The notes under the pieces were generated by a model. The model was given only the letters and a program-made list of their open reading frames with translations. It was not told where the DNA came from and ran no database searches. Source: Udeniomyces pyricola (Eukaryota; Basidiomycota; Tremellomycetes; Cystofilobasidiales; Mrakiaceae). From it: 64,000 nucleotides of DNA. The DNA lies in NCBI GenBank assembly GCA_039545295.1, contig BCIK01000005.1:189268-253267 (forward strand), in the 5' to 3' direction. Position numbers and translations under genes: made by a program. This document shows, in pieces, positions 1 through 13,300 of the stretch (position 1 is its first letter; each line of letters begins with the position of its first letter).

Positions 1-3000
1 TCGGTCCTGCAAGCCAGACCTCACGACCTCATGGGTCTGATGGGCAAGGGATTCCTTCTCGAAGCCCGCAAGGATTGGCAACAAGCCGAGGGTGTTTTCG
101 CCGAGGTCCAGACCGTCGTCGGTTCGGTTCAAGAAGGCGAGCAGCCTGGAACGACTCAAGTCCGAGACCGGGCGCTCGAGGAAAAGGCTTGGTCAGCGTT
201 CATGGGTGGTAAGAGGGACGAAGGCAAAGATGCCCTCACGTCGGTCCTTGAAGAGCTTGATCGAAGGGAGCTTACGGATGGGAGCTCAGCCTTGACGGGC
301 GCGAGGATTAGTTGGAAGATTGGCATGTGCCTCTGGGAGCTAGGTGGAGGTGAGTACTAGACCAGAATTCTCCTGATTCACGTTGCAGAGAGCTAGATGC
401 CTCAAGGCCAGGCATTGACATTGGGGTTGTGCCCCTGATACCTTGTTTCCTTGCTTCATCGTTCCTCCCCCTTTTCCTGGCAGACGAGAAACGGCAAACT
501 GCCCACGACTTCTTCCTCTCTTCCCTCAGACGATTCTCAGATTTTGCTCCCTCGTTCACCTCTCTTGGCATCTACTACGCCGACCATGTCGAGCCCCGGG
601 ACGAGGTCCGCGCGTCGCGCTGTTTCCAACGGGCGTTTGAGCTCGATTCGCGCGAAGGCGAGGCTGCTCGACGGCTTGCCGATTCCTTCGCCGACGATCG
701 CGAGTGGGAGCTCGTCGAGATCATCGCTAAGAGGACGATTGAAGGCGAAGGTGGATTGGAAGGTGGACTAGCCGTGAACGAAAGGGAAAAGGAAGCCAAG
801 GGGAGATTCCTCGTGGAGAACAGTTGGGCTTGGAAGGCTCTTGGGGCTGTTGAACTCGTACGTCGTGCACGTTTCAAGTCTTCTTGTCACCGACCCATTG
901 GCTGGCCTCCCTAGTCGTTGTGGTCAGGCTTAAATCCTAGACAAGCCTTTTTTTTCCGTTCTCACACTCTTTTTTTTTTTTTTTGTGTCTGCTCATATGT
1001 AGGCACGAAATGCGTTTGGGAAAGCTATCCATCACTTTCAAGTCGCCCTTCGGTCTGAACCCACCGACATCTCGTCTTGGCTGCGTCTTTCAGAAGCCTA
1101 CGCCAAATCGGGTAAGCATGCTGCCGCGCTTAAGACGCTCGCCCGCGCTCATCAATTGGAGCCGGATAATTGGCTCGTATCGTACATGATCGGCGATGTT
1201 CAGACTCAGCTTGGGGTGCACCAAGAGGCGATCCGATGCTTCCGCGAGATCCTCGAGACCCGACCCGAAGAGCTCGGCGTGCTCGTGGCCGTCAGTCGAA
1301 GTCTTCTCGCGCTCGCCAAGGAAGAAACCAGTGCAGGTTACCACGCTCGAGCTCAAGGTTCCCTCTTGGAGTCCCTTGCTGCTATTCAAACCCTCCTAGT
1401 CGGGAAAGGGTTCCGAGCTCTCGCTTGGAAGCAAGTCGCCGATGTCTGCCTGCACCTCTCTCAGCTCGCCTTTGCGTTTGATGCCCAAGCCGTCTCAACC
1501 GCATTGCTACCCATCATCAAGACGCTCGCTGCCGAAGATGCCTCGGGATTTCACGCTTCGATCCCTGAAGTGGTTTCCATCCGACAACTCGTCGCGGCAG
1601 TTGGTTCCGGCGATGGGTTCTCCTTCGACGCCCCGACGGTCCTTCGACTCTCTGCTTGCGCGTACGCCTTCCGATCTCACCTCTTGCTCGGCGACGACCT
1701 CGCCTCTGCCGCGGCTTCTCACGACATTGCGGTGGCGCTTCATCATCTCGGGTCGAGTCTCCCCGCGGGCGAGCAAGACAGCGGGCTCAAGCACAACTGC
1801 GTCCGAGAAGCGACCGTCGCTCTCAAGGCGGCACTTCGAGTTCAGCCCCATAACGAGCAACTCTGGGTCACGCTGGGGACGATTGCGTTCGAGTCCAGCG
1901 CGAGGTTGAGCCAGCATGCGTTTGTAATGGCGCTCGAGATCAACCCAAAAGTGAGTGTGGATCTGATCGCTACGTCTTTCTGATGTGCCTTGACCAGGCT
2001 CGGTGTTGGGCCATGTATTCCGAATCCCAACGAGCGATGAGAAAGGAAAAAAAAAACTGATTGCTGTGGTATTTTTCTGTTGTTATTTGGGGCACAGAAC
2101 CCTATCGTGTGGAGCAACCTCGGGTTCCTTTACCTTCAGAACGACGACGTCGAGCTTGCGACCGAGGCCTTCCTCAAGTCTCAGACGCTCGATCCCGATT
2201 GCTCGCTGGCATGGCTAGGACAAGGCATCATTGCTTCGACGACTGGTCACCAGCACGACGCCCGGTTGCTTTTGGAGCACGCTGTTAGCTTGTCGAACGA
2301 CTCGCTCGTACGTGGAACCGTTCTCTCGTCCCCCCCCCCCCCCCCCCCCCCCCCTCATTCCCATCCCCCCCACTCTGGTTTATTTTTTCTCCTTTTCGTC
2401 GTTGTTTTTATTTTTATCTTCTCCACCTACTTGAATGCCTGGGACTCCGAATGCTGATTGTAACTTTTTTTTGGGGGGGTGGATCATATCTCATGGGTTG
2501 ATAGCTCGAAGCCAATCTTCTCTACGCTCAATCAACCTACGACCTCTTCTCGACGTCTACCCCTCCTCCGACTTCCATCCTGCACGGTTCATCCTTTGCC
2601 CTCAAACGATTCTGTGATCAACGGCCCACGGACCCAACAGCCCTTCACCTTCACGCGCTCATTGCCGAACGACTCGGTCAATACGACCTTGCTGTCGCTC
2701 AAGTCTCAACGTGCGTCGCCGTCCTCGAATCGGCTTACGAACACTCGGAAGATCCCGAGACGGAGATGCAGTTTGCGATTGCGCAATCGAACCTCGGTCG
2801 ACTTAAACTCGCCGTCGGGGACTTTGAGGCGTCGCTCGAAGCGTTCGGAGGAACGTTGGGGTTGATTGAAGAAAGTGATGAGACGACTCGAAGCCGTCGT
2901 CTGCGCGTCCATGCGAAACTCGGCTCGGGCTTGGGTCATTTCTGGAAGGGTGAGATGGACGAGAGTTTGGGTATGTTCCAGAGCGCGCTCGATGAGGTCA

Positions 3001-4019
3001 CGGGGAAACCGATGGGGAACATGAAGGGCGCAATCGAAGTGTTGCTTGCCAAAACGCTTTGGGCGATGGGTGGGGAGGAAGAAAAGGAGGCCGCGAGGAA
3101 CACGTTGTTCGAAGGGTAAGCTTTCTCATTTCCTCTCATCCACGTCTCTCTCTTTTTTTTTTCTCTTCAAAACCCCCCCTTGTAGATTCTGACCACTGTT
3201 TTTTTTCTCTCTTTCATTTTTCCTGCTTGGTTTGTTCGGATTTCTTTCTTTTTTTTTCCTTCTTCTTTTGGGTTGTTCGTCTGATTCAGCATCAGCTCGG
3301 ATCCCAACAACATCGATGCGGTGACGACGTTGGCATCGATGGGCGTTCTCTCGGGTGACGATTCCATGGTCGAAGCCGCACTCGAAGAAGTCCTCGCCTT
3401 ACCGGCCGATCGTCGGCGGGCGCTCGACAAGGCAGGCGACGTCGATTGGTTGCGTTTGCGCGATAGTTTGATTAAGGTTCGTTCGAGGTCGACTTGGAGC
3501 GTTGATGCGATTCACATGATCTCCCCCTCTCTCTATATATCTCTGGTCGGTCTTGCATTCTTTCCTTGGGTTTTCGGTACTAACCACTTTGTCCTCTTTT
3601 GGACTTGGTCTCCTTCTCCCTCTCTCTCTCTCTCTCTCTATCTATCTTCTTTGTTCAACTCGACTCATCAGGGAGACACCTCATCTGCCGTTTCCATCCT
3701 CACCGCCACTTTCAAAGACGACCCGACCTCGGCGAAACCTCTGGTTGAACTCTCGAAAGTGCATTTGCAAGCAAAGGCGTATGCGCTTGCGTTGGATTGT
3801 GCTCGGGCGGCTCGGGTGGCGGATTCGGATATTGAGACGGGATGGGAGGCGTTGATGGTGGGGGCGGTTGCGACGGCGACTGTTGCGGCTAGTGAAGAGG
3901 GAGTGGAGAAAGAAGACAAGAGGGAGGAGGCGATGGGGGATGCAAAGAAGGCGGTGATGAGGAGACCGTGGGATGAGAAGGCGTGGTTGGGGTTGGAACA
4001 GGTGGGAAGGGAGGCGTAG
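1..4019 (+). CDS. SKI3: SKI3-like TPR protein (superkiller complex scaffold), 5'-truncated
   Basis: The window opens inside this gene in frame 1; about 1008 C-terminal residues are present. Exons: 1-349, 484-857, 1003-1950, 2098-2307, 2505-3115, 3290-3476, 3672-4019, all with GT-AG borders and consistent phases. The protein is built of tetratricopeptide-like helix pairs with typical spacing (for example NPIVWSNLGFLYL, then SLAWLGQGIIA in exon 4). The last residues read RRPWDEKAWLGL, a C-terminal pattern I associate with Ski3/TTC37. In the known complex, Ski3 is the cytoplasmic TPR scaffold that holds the Ski2 helicase and Ski8 and feeds mRNA to the exosome for 3'-5' decay. Intron 4 (2308-2504) carries a run of 25 C. 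The assignment rests on repeat pattern and C-terminus, not an alignment; another large TPR protein is possible but less likely. Confidence 0.8.
2330..2354. repeat. Poly-C run of 25 nt inside a SKI3 intron
   Basis: An uninterrupted run of 25 C lies just after the 5' splice site of the intron that begins at 2308. On the other strand it is a G25 tract able in principle to form stacked G structures. Confidence 0.9.
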
Positions 4020-4349
4020 TTTGTCTCATTAACGGTAGGCAAAAAGAGGAGATGAGTTGGATGTGATGAATTGGGTGTGATGCGTGAAGAAATATGGAAA
4101 AGCGAACATGTTGTGCGACTAGTCATCCAAGACAACTACAGTGAACAATACTATATAACATGGGACTGTCATGCATGTCCTGTATGGATTGGAGACCCAG
4201 GTGGAGGTGATGATCGGGTGAAGCCGGTGGAGATGAGTTTGTCAGCCATGAACGATTGCCCGATCCATCGAGCTACGTGATCAAGTGTTACGACAGACAC
4301 CATTGGTATTCATTACTATATCTCCACATCCCCATCCATTCACCTACCC

Positions 4350-6916
4350 ATGCTTCTTGACCTCCCTCCAGAAGTGAGTTCTTTTACCCTCTCCCATCGA
4401 CCCCTTCAGGGACCTTGTCCATTTCCTCCTCCCTCATCAATCAATGTCCTGCTTCTGCTTCTGCTGATGCCTCTTCTCGGACCACATATCCCACACTCAA
4501 CACTCTCCAAATCACCCACCAGGTCCTCGTCGAGATCCTTACCTTTCTCCCCCCTACTTCCCTGTCCGCCTTTGCGCAAGTCAACATCTCCACGCACGAC
4601 TTTGTCGAAAGCGAAAGCAACGAAATCGCGCTCTGGCGACCCGTCTACCTCGCGACGTACGACGATCCCCGTCAGACGGGGTGGCGCATCCGACCATATG
4701 ACGACGAGATCGTCGAGGATCGACCCAAGTGGAAAGCAGATGCCAAGAGAGTCTCCAAGGCGGTAGCGTATATTCGAGGCGTCGGGTGGAGAAAGGCTAC
4801 GAGGGATGATAATGTAAGTACGATAGTACGTTGAAGAAGACTCGTTTGGACCGCAGGTGAGGCTCGGTCAACATACATGCATGACAATCACGGGAATCGT
4901 CATGTTTGAGCACGATTTGATGGAGGAGTTCCGGTAGACCATGAGACTTGATCATATACCGTTTATCTTCGACGTTGGTCCTGATGTTCGTCGGGGGGGG
5001 GGGGGGGGGAAGAGAGAGGGGGAGGAAGCTCTGGTCTTCATGACATCATGCATACTTATATTCATCTCTTATCCGATCCGTTTGAATCTTCACGTCTCCA
5101 GGAATTACCAGACAACCTTCTTTCCCTCATCCACCTTCTCTACACTTCCTCCCCACCTTGCTCCACAAGACCCTCCAAGAACCTCAGCCTCCTTCAAACC
5201 CTCGCGCTTCCACCACTACAATTCCACCCGCTCCTGGCCCAACTCGCGACGAACCTCAACGAGCCCCTCTACCATACTCCTTCTCCTCCAGGCCGATCAC
5301 TCGAGCAATATCGCAAGCAAACGTACTCGCTTTCGAGTTATCCTGGTCCGCCTAACTTTGGGCCGTTCACTCGGGATGGGAGGGTTAATTGGTCTGTCCT
5401 TCATGCGCTCAAACGCGTCCAATACGATAACCTCGCTTGGATGCGCAGTTGGGACGAGATCTGGCGGGCCGTCGACGTCCCTTGGGAGGAAAAGGAGGAA
5501 CAGGGAGCGGAAGAAGGGGAAGGGGAAGGCATCGAGCGGAGATCGTCACTGGGTGAGAGAGGGAAGAAAATGGGCATTCGTAAGGAGGAAAGTCGACCGA
5601 TCGCGGTTGGGGAGAGGGATCCGGTGGATTGGGCGGGCGTAGGAGGGCTTTGGGAAGGAGCTTATGCATTTGTCGATTTCACAGATTTTTTGGTAAGGTC
5701 CATATCGTCTATCTTTAGAGGGAAGGTGGTCTTTTCTTGGTGTATGAGGCAGGAGAGAGGAGGAAGGAAGACAAAAGGGGGGATAGGGAAGGGGTTAGAA
5801 ATCTGAGCCTGCAGACATACGTTACTGGATCGAGAGATGGAAAGAAAATGCTGATACGTGGGTTGGAATCTCTTTCTTTGCCATCTTCCATCTGGACCAA
5901 TTGTCCTGGGTCGCGTGACTCTACTCCCTTCCTCTCATGTCGCCTTGATGGACCACCGTCTTCATCAGGTGTTCAATGACCCTCGAAGCAAGAATCTCAG
6001 TTTCTCCCGGGAGCAGGAACAAGTACGCCTTCTTTCTCCTCTGTCCAGGCCGTTCTCGTCGTCTCTCCGGATATCGACGATCTGACCCTCCGAACCCACA
6101 TGGAACCATGGTTCGACCGACTCACCTTCGATGGGGTTTTCTTTTTGTCTCGATGACATCTTGTCCCTCTTCCCACTCTTGACCATTCGTCCCCCCCCCC
6201 CCTCCCCTCTCCAAAATTAAAAACACGATTATCTTCGTCCGTTCAACTCTCTTCCCCGTCCTCCAGGTGGGTGACCCTATGATCTTTCACGTCGATTCCG
6301 TCACGCACCTCGACCCGAACCTCATCCCGATTCACGCCGAGACCTCCCCGGCGCTTCCCACGCTGGCCTTTACCGGCCATACGACCCACTACGCCTCGGA
6401 CAGTACCGTCCGGGGCCGGGTCACCCTCACCCCGGACGGTCAGGTTAGGTACACGTGGATCGTCGGATATGCAGGGCAGGATCGATGGAGACTCGAAGGC
6501 GTTCAGGTCGGCGGCATCGGCGGTTCGTGGGGTATCGTAGGGGTTTGGACGGAAGCTCAGAGAGAAGATCTTAGTCGTGAGTCCGGTTTTGATTATTATT
6601 ATTTTCGTTTGGGGGGAGGGGGGGGGGGGAGGCCTCCGTTGTTTGGGTTCTTCTTCTTCTTCATTCTTCTCCTATCTCCGGTCTTTTTCTTCTTCTTTTT
6701 CTTTGTGCATTTTTTCTCCTTGCTCTTGATTTGTGGAATAGTTCTTTATCGAACCGCTCATCTCAGACCAGATCATATACAATACTCGACACGACGACTA
6801 ATATTCCATCTCACCTCCCTTTGCCTCCCTTTCTCTCACCCTGCCTAACCGATCTGCTCTGCATCCTCAATCCAGCGATGGGTCCCTTTTGGTTCTGGAA
6901 GGCAAAACAAGCTTAA
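4350..6916 (+). CDS. F-box protein with C-terminal GPFWFW motif
   Basis: Exons: 4350-4373, 4523-4813, 5102-5692, 5969-6022, 6267-6576, 6876-6916; 436 residues, phases close. The first exon codes only eight residues (MLLDLPPE) and joins exon 2 to give LPPE-VLVEILTFLPP, a canonical F-box start, so the F-box is split by the first intron. F-box proteins recruit substrates to SCF (Skp1-cullin) ubiquitin ligases. The C-terminal half has a conserved-looking beta-rich segment (EGVQVGGIGG..GVWT) and ends PMGPFWFWKAKQA, an arrangement I know from uncharacterised fungal F-box proteins. The substrate is unknown. The exon 2-3 junction is the least certain: the 288-nt intron there contains a run of 17 G and could hide a short extra exon around 4857-4930. 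The 54-nt fourth exon is supported by phase only. Confidence 0.75.
4993..5009 (+). repeat. Poly-G run of 17 nt in an F-box gene intron
   Basis: Uninterrupted G run in the intron 4814-5101, on the coding strand of the F-box gene. Confidence 0.9.
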
Positions 6917-7331
6917 CTACCCTCATCGCCTTTCTTGTGTGTCCTGTCAAATTCCCCTATGGAACCAACCGGCCCATCCCCCATGGTCGATCCATCCCAT
7001 CCTTTCTCGCACGTATAAAGTGCACACCGAGAGAAAACCAGACGACGTGTTGATGCACATGCATATGGCTAGCTATCATCATCGTCATGATCAGAAAATC
7101 GAGACCCCCCCTCCCCCCCCCCCCCCCGATCATGACTTTGTACGTGGATCGACATGACACGTAGGATAATCCATCAGCAGCTCGAGAGCATCCACATTAG
7201 AGTCGTTTGGAGGGATCACAAAAGAAGGGGGCTTCCGAAATGAGAAGCAAGCGTGAAGGGAACATTAGAAGAAGATTGAGTGAGAAAGAAAAAAAAAAAG
7301 AAAAAAAAAAGAGATCAAGTTGATGGGTGAT
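6917..7331. other. Convergent gap between F-box and SPO22-like genes
   Basis: About 0.4 kb with no supported gene. It holds a C-rich run near 7106-7128 and A-rich stretches near 7290-7310. It probably carries the 3' ends of both convergent genes. Confidence 0.5.
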
Positions 7332-10300
7332 AGTCAGATATCGAAGAGGACGGGCCAGGCCGGGGGTGCTTTGGTCTTCTCTCGAAAGAGCAACGAAAAC
7401 CAAAGAAGAGGAAAAAAAAAAGAAACAAGAAGGAGCTTGTAAGTCGATCCATCCGCGATGACGAAGTTGGGCGGTCAATAGTCAATCGTGCGTCCGATAG
7501 GGTCAGGCCAGGGGGAAGAGACGGGGGGGGGTGTGTGTGGGAGGGGGTCGTCGACTTACGTTCCGCTTCTCGGTGCCCAAATCGTTCATCGAGGTGGTAA
7601 TCTGGCAAGAAGTTGTCTGGCATCCGACAAAACCCAACCAAAGAACAAACAAACAGACCGAAAAGAAAAAAGAGGTAGTAAAAAAAAAAACACCCAAAAA
7701 AACACGTGAGTTGGTCGTGATTCATCGGTCTCATCGATCGATCCGCTTCATGATCAGCGTCTTTGGATTGGGTAACCTGACGACGGTTGGGATCGAAACC
7801 AGGATAGTTTCCTCAAACAAGTAGAAAGAGAAGACTTTGAATTCCTAACGCGTATCGTTTCTGGATCATCTGTCTGCGAGCTTCGGTCGGTCGGGTGAAA
7901 GGGAGGAGGGCGATGCAGAGTTCGAGCCAGGTCTTGGCAGAGATCACATTGGACGACCTGTATGGACGACATCCGATGAAGACATGATGCAAGTGTAAAA
8001 AGTAGGGATGAAGTGGAAGAAGGAAGAGAGAGGAGTGGGGTATCAGCTGGCGAATCGGAAGGTCTTCAATAAAGGGAACATTGAAGAATCATCAAGTGAA
8101 TGGAAAGGATGGTAAGAAAGAAGAAAGGAAGAAGAAAAAAGGGGGGAAAGAGGGATTCATAGTCGTCATACGGACGTGAAGTCGTCGTTAGCCTGACTCC
8201 AAGTCGTCGCTAGAAGCTAAAAGGTTTAGAAAGAAATCAGGACAAGGTTAATTGATGAGAAGGGCCCTGAGAAAAAGGTATCGGAGCAAAATCCGATGAC
8301 GGACGACACGGATAATGAAGAGGATAACAAGCTGACCCAATCAAGTTCCTCCCGTGGGTACTGTTCAAGATCGTTAAGATGTCATCATGCAAGACGATAA
8401 TACAGGAATGAAAAAAAAAAAAAGGAGAACAAGCAGGAACGGAACCGTCAGATGAGAGAAAAGGGCGTCCGATCGCATCCTAAGCTGGATGAAGCCTTGC
8501 AGCTAGGGCCCTATTCGAAGATTACGGAGAGACAAAAAGCGGAGAGCTGGAGAGGAGATGGAAGCAAAATGCTATACCTCCATAGCTGCATTACCCGCAT
8601 GTGCTTGGCAAAGTTGCACGGCCTGAGAAATGAATGCTGAACGTTCGGTTCTCAGCTTAGGCCACTCCATTCCAAGAGCGTTCCTCGCCGAATAGCAGAA
8701 GCAGTCTGACAGACTCACTCTGTGCCTTTTCCACCTCCTCCGCGCCTGATCTGCTTCCATTCACGAGAAGCTCGACGAGGGTGCGAAGCCAGCGAGAGAA
8801 ATGATCGAGATTCTTGACGAGGCCAAAGCTGAGGCTCCCAACGAGAAGTTTCTACAGAACAGAAAAAGAAAAGGAAAGAGAAAGTTGAGGACGTTGGAAC
8901 AAGATCTTGCGGAATCATGAGAATGTATAAGAGGAATGAGATGTAGGGCAAACCTCAAGTATGGAGGTCGTGATGTTTCGAGGGCATTGAGGGCGCGTCC
9001 ACATGATGTGAGCTAGAGACTCGTAGAAGGCAGAAGAACTGGACGCATGATCAGAGGTGGCTTCCTGCCATTCGTGTGGACGCAAAATTGCAACAAGAAT
9101 TTGAAGAGCAAAAGATGTTTTGTCAGATCTTGATCAAGACGAGTCAGATCGATACCGGCAAACTACACTCAGACCAGACCTCGATTAACTGTTCTGCTCG
9201 CGCCCACTCCTGAAGGATGCACAAGGCCTCAAGCTAAACCGAGAGATAAGGATAAAGACACACGGAATTCGGATTCATCAGAAGGAAGTGCTTGACTCAA
9301 GTAGGCGGCGAATAGGAGGATTATACGCACTCGGAACGTCCACACGACCTGGCACATTGTTTTGAGCTGGTCCTTTCGCGCGTCATTGAGTTCAGTTTCA
9401 GCAATCGATCGAATGGCAGCAAGAGCGGTGGGTGCAGATGCGTTGGCGATATCGGAGTATGCTTGTAGCTAATGGAAAGAAGAAAAAGTTCCAGACTCAA
9501 TTCATATTGATGAGATCTCGAGCATTTGCGGTAGCTCTAGGTTCGCTGATAGACTCACTCTGGGCGCGCCATGGATATCTTCGACGATAAAGACTAAATG
9601 TGTGACGCGAGAAAACACGTTGAGTACGTAATTTTTCTAAACCTCGAGAACCAAGATCCGTGGATCATGCGACTGACCTCGACCAGCGACTGCCGCAAAC
9701 GCAGCGAGAGCTTTCGTGAAGGCCAACTCGGGATCCATAGCGACCGAAACCTCTTCAGCCAAAGTCATAAGCTAGAGATGAGGATGATGAATGAAGGTGA
9801 GCTTTTCACTTGCGAGAAACCATAATGGATACAGAAAGCGTGTACGGACGCTAAGGCTCGCATCAAACAGCTGGTAGATGTCTAGTTGATGCCATGCTTG
9901 CTGGCAGCCAGTGACCGCCAGGTTGTACGCTATAGAGTAAGGAATTGTCAGTTGGAATGAGCAAGATATCGACCGTGAGAGCTGTGCAGTCAGACGTAGG
10001 AGAAAGCCTGACCTTGCTTGTAGAACCAGCTGACATCCTTGTCCAGTACAGGTGGATCGCTCCCGCGTGCAAGCTTCGTGCTTGTATCGAGAGTGGTCTG
10101 GAAAAGTTTGACAAGAGAAGAGACGATAGAGCCTCGGTCTCTGGAGTTGAGTTGTTAAACGAGAGCGAGAGAAAAAGAGAATAAGTAATCATAAGAAAAA
10201 GCAGTTGGGAAACTTTCAGGCAAAATCGCCCACTACAATCCATCTGACGTGTGCGAACTCACTGCGCCGAGAGATCCTCTTTGAGGCTGTTTAAATTTAG

Positions 10301-13300
10301 ACGAATGAGACAGCTAGTATGGAAAGTGACGAAATGTTAATCTCGACAACATGCGAAGCCACACATCAACCTATCGAGACTTACCGAAGCAATACCAGGA
10401 TAGACACACCCTCGATCACCAGCGTTCCTTCGAGCAGCTTCTCGAGCATGAACGTGAGGGAAGATAGAATGACACGTTTCATACCAGATTCATTGGCGAG
10501 GTGACTAACGAACGCAAACAAAAGACAGACACGTGGTATGATGTCAGCAGAACAGACATCATCAGTCGACAATTACGAAAGCGAGATCCTATACTTGCGT
10601 GGCAAGAATGATCATCTGGCCGTTTAAATCACTACAATCGACCATGTCGGATACAGCAGAAATGGCTGAAACAAAGAACCTGATAAACCGGTTAGCAACT
10701 TCTTGAACAGACAAAGAAAGACAAAGTCGCCTTACACTGACCCTCTTCTTCTAGACCTGATGATCATTCAGCGATCCAGACCCAAATACGATTAGTCACC
10801 GCTGAGACTCAAGAAAGAATCATGAGCATATATATAGGTATATCTCGTACCTCTTTGAACGTACATGAGAAGCTTGACATAATGAGTGGCAGCTTCATCT
10901 TTTGGGCAAACACGAAGCTTGTCTTGCGCCCGCTCAAAGTCTTCGGCTTTGATGTGGGCGAGAGCAACTTTGCTTTTGACCGCAAACGGCTTTCGATCAG
11001 CTATCAGACTTTCAATGTGTAGACTGATCTTGAACGCCCTTACCGATGCAATCTGACACGAAGAAAATTGGCTCAGTAAGATTGAACAGCAAGCTATGAA
11101 AAAGCTGAGCACGACGGTAAAGGGCGAGAACCCACTTTGGGAAGGATGTCTTCATCGATCGAAAGGCTGGATGTGTAGCCAAGTCAACTGATCACGCGAG
11201 GTTAGCGCTGTTTCTAGTGCAACTTGCGAAACAGATGTTGGCGAGTAATTGACGAACAGCATCGGGCCGCCTCTGCGTACCTCGCAGGCGTCGCGTTCAA
11301 GGCTCTTTCTCCCATCTGCCACAGGATCTACAGTGTTGAAGGAGGCACCAGTACGGTTGGTATTAGTAGTCAACAAAATCACTATTAGCGGGTATGTACC
11401 ACACTGACTGTTTGGGAGGCCACGACGGACATGGGGTCAAGCTCAAAATCGGGTGAGCGTTCGATGACTATCGAAACAGATATCGTAAAGAGTCAGTTGC
11501 TGTGTATGCAGAAGAGTTTACACAAAGGCTGCTCACTGTCGTAGGCCTTCTCGAGCTCTCTGAGTCCCTCTGTAATGTTGCCTGTTGAGCCCTTTGCCCA
11601 GAGACTGAATGAGAAGAAAAGCTTGGCTACGACCTCCTGGTCGACGCCACCTTCCGCCTTTGACGCATCCAGTAGACGATCAAGAAGGTTGTGAAGGGTC
11701 TGAACTTGGCAGATGTGACTGGATCAGAGGACACGGATCAGCAGGAAAGAGCGAGATGATGGAGAAACACATATATAGCTGATAAACGTACGAGTAAGAC
11801 GGCGGCTTGCGATGCAACACCTCACGTAAGACGGCTTCCACCTTGGATATTGTGAGGTTCATGGAGTTGATGATTGATTTCAGAACTATGTGAAGCCAAC
11901 ATGCTGCTCAGGTTCGTCTTCTTGCAACCTAATGCACTACAGTAGAACTCTACACTCACCATTGGCGATTACCGTATCAGGCGCTTTCCGTCGCTGCAGG
12001 CAAGTAAGCTTGAGCCAACGCAGCGATTCGATTTGGGTCTTGTCCTGGAGCGACTGTGCGCTAAGTTAGTCAGATCTGATAGCGTAGCAAATGCTAGAGT
12101 TGCAACGACAAATTGTTCACTTGTGTGTCCGGGTTTTCCAGCAGTTCATCAAGTGCAACCTCTGCCCGTTCAAGATTATCCGGCTTCAACGAGGAGGACA
12201 AAACAAGAGAGCGGGCTGAATGTCGGGCATGATAGTCCTCTGATCAGCTTATGGTTGCTGCCATCGAAAATGATAAGGGCGACCGGGTAACTTCAGCTGA
12301 CCGATCAAAGATAAAGTCAAGTTCTGCGTATGTTGGGTCGTTAGCTTCATTCTCAAACACCAAAACGACAATCGTGGGATGTGCAATCAAGATGACATGC
12401 CTTAATTGATTCTATACCCAACGACTTCCTGTTGTCTTCGTTGAGCGGTTCACCCAGTCTGATGGCACAACTTAACCATTCGACTGCCTGGAGGCCTTTA
12501 TGGGCGAGCTCAATTTCTGAGGGAAGCTTGTCATCCGTCGATGCCTTCCTGAGCAGAGATGTTGCAATGTCCTGAGCGAGTAGAATGATGTAAATGACCT
12601 GGAGACCGAGCCGAGATTGATGAGGGCCGTCAAACATAGTCACGAAGCCTACCATTAGAGCCGGATAAAGAGCAACCAAGCTAAATCACATGGCACTTAC
12701 GTCTCTGGGTGATATTTGGGCAATCCGAACTTCGTCACACGCCTTCTTCATCATGAACCATGCTGGATCCATCATGTCCCGCCGGAACGCGCTTTCAGCG
12801 CGTGCGACGAAGTATCCAGTGATGGCCTTAGCTCTCTCGACAGCCTCATCTTGTTGTTTTGGAGCAGGAGCTTGAGTGAGACGGTCTTCGAACTGTGAAA
12901 GCAAGATGCATAACATGAACGCAGGGACATCAGCTGGATGTCGAAACGTGCGTTCCGAGCTAAACAAGAGCGACAGACGGACAGCAGCACAGCGTGTAAG
13001 TACGGCTTCAGCTTCTACAGCCTTATCCGCTCCTGGATTGGAGCATACATAACGCAGCGTGAGACGGGCTAAACATATGCAAGGCCGGAACAAGGAAGCC
13101 CCAACTTCAGCAAAATGCGGATCTTACTAGACAGGGCAGCGGCAGCTTTGCCTCCTAGCGTGAGTAGACGGACAAGATCTGAGCGATCATGGAAGATTGA
13201 CAGGACTCTCAGGGGTCAGTGAAGCCCCAAACCAGCATCAGATGGCAGGTCAGGTTCTCGGCATAAGGTGGAAGAATGAAAGGTATGACCTTTGGTCGCC

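Noticed and set aside
4941..5642. 233-codon frame in the F-box gene region
   Set aside because: Its Arg/Ser-rich product has no domain. The overlapping frame from 5102 gives the aromatic, F-box-family-like sequence and closes phase with both neighbours.
6023..6266. Possible coding exon within an F-box gene intron (SPDIDDLTLRTHMEP-like frame)
   Set aside because: It would need a 26-nt intron and hits a stop before the next exon; direct splicing 6022/6267 is simpler.
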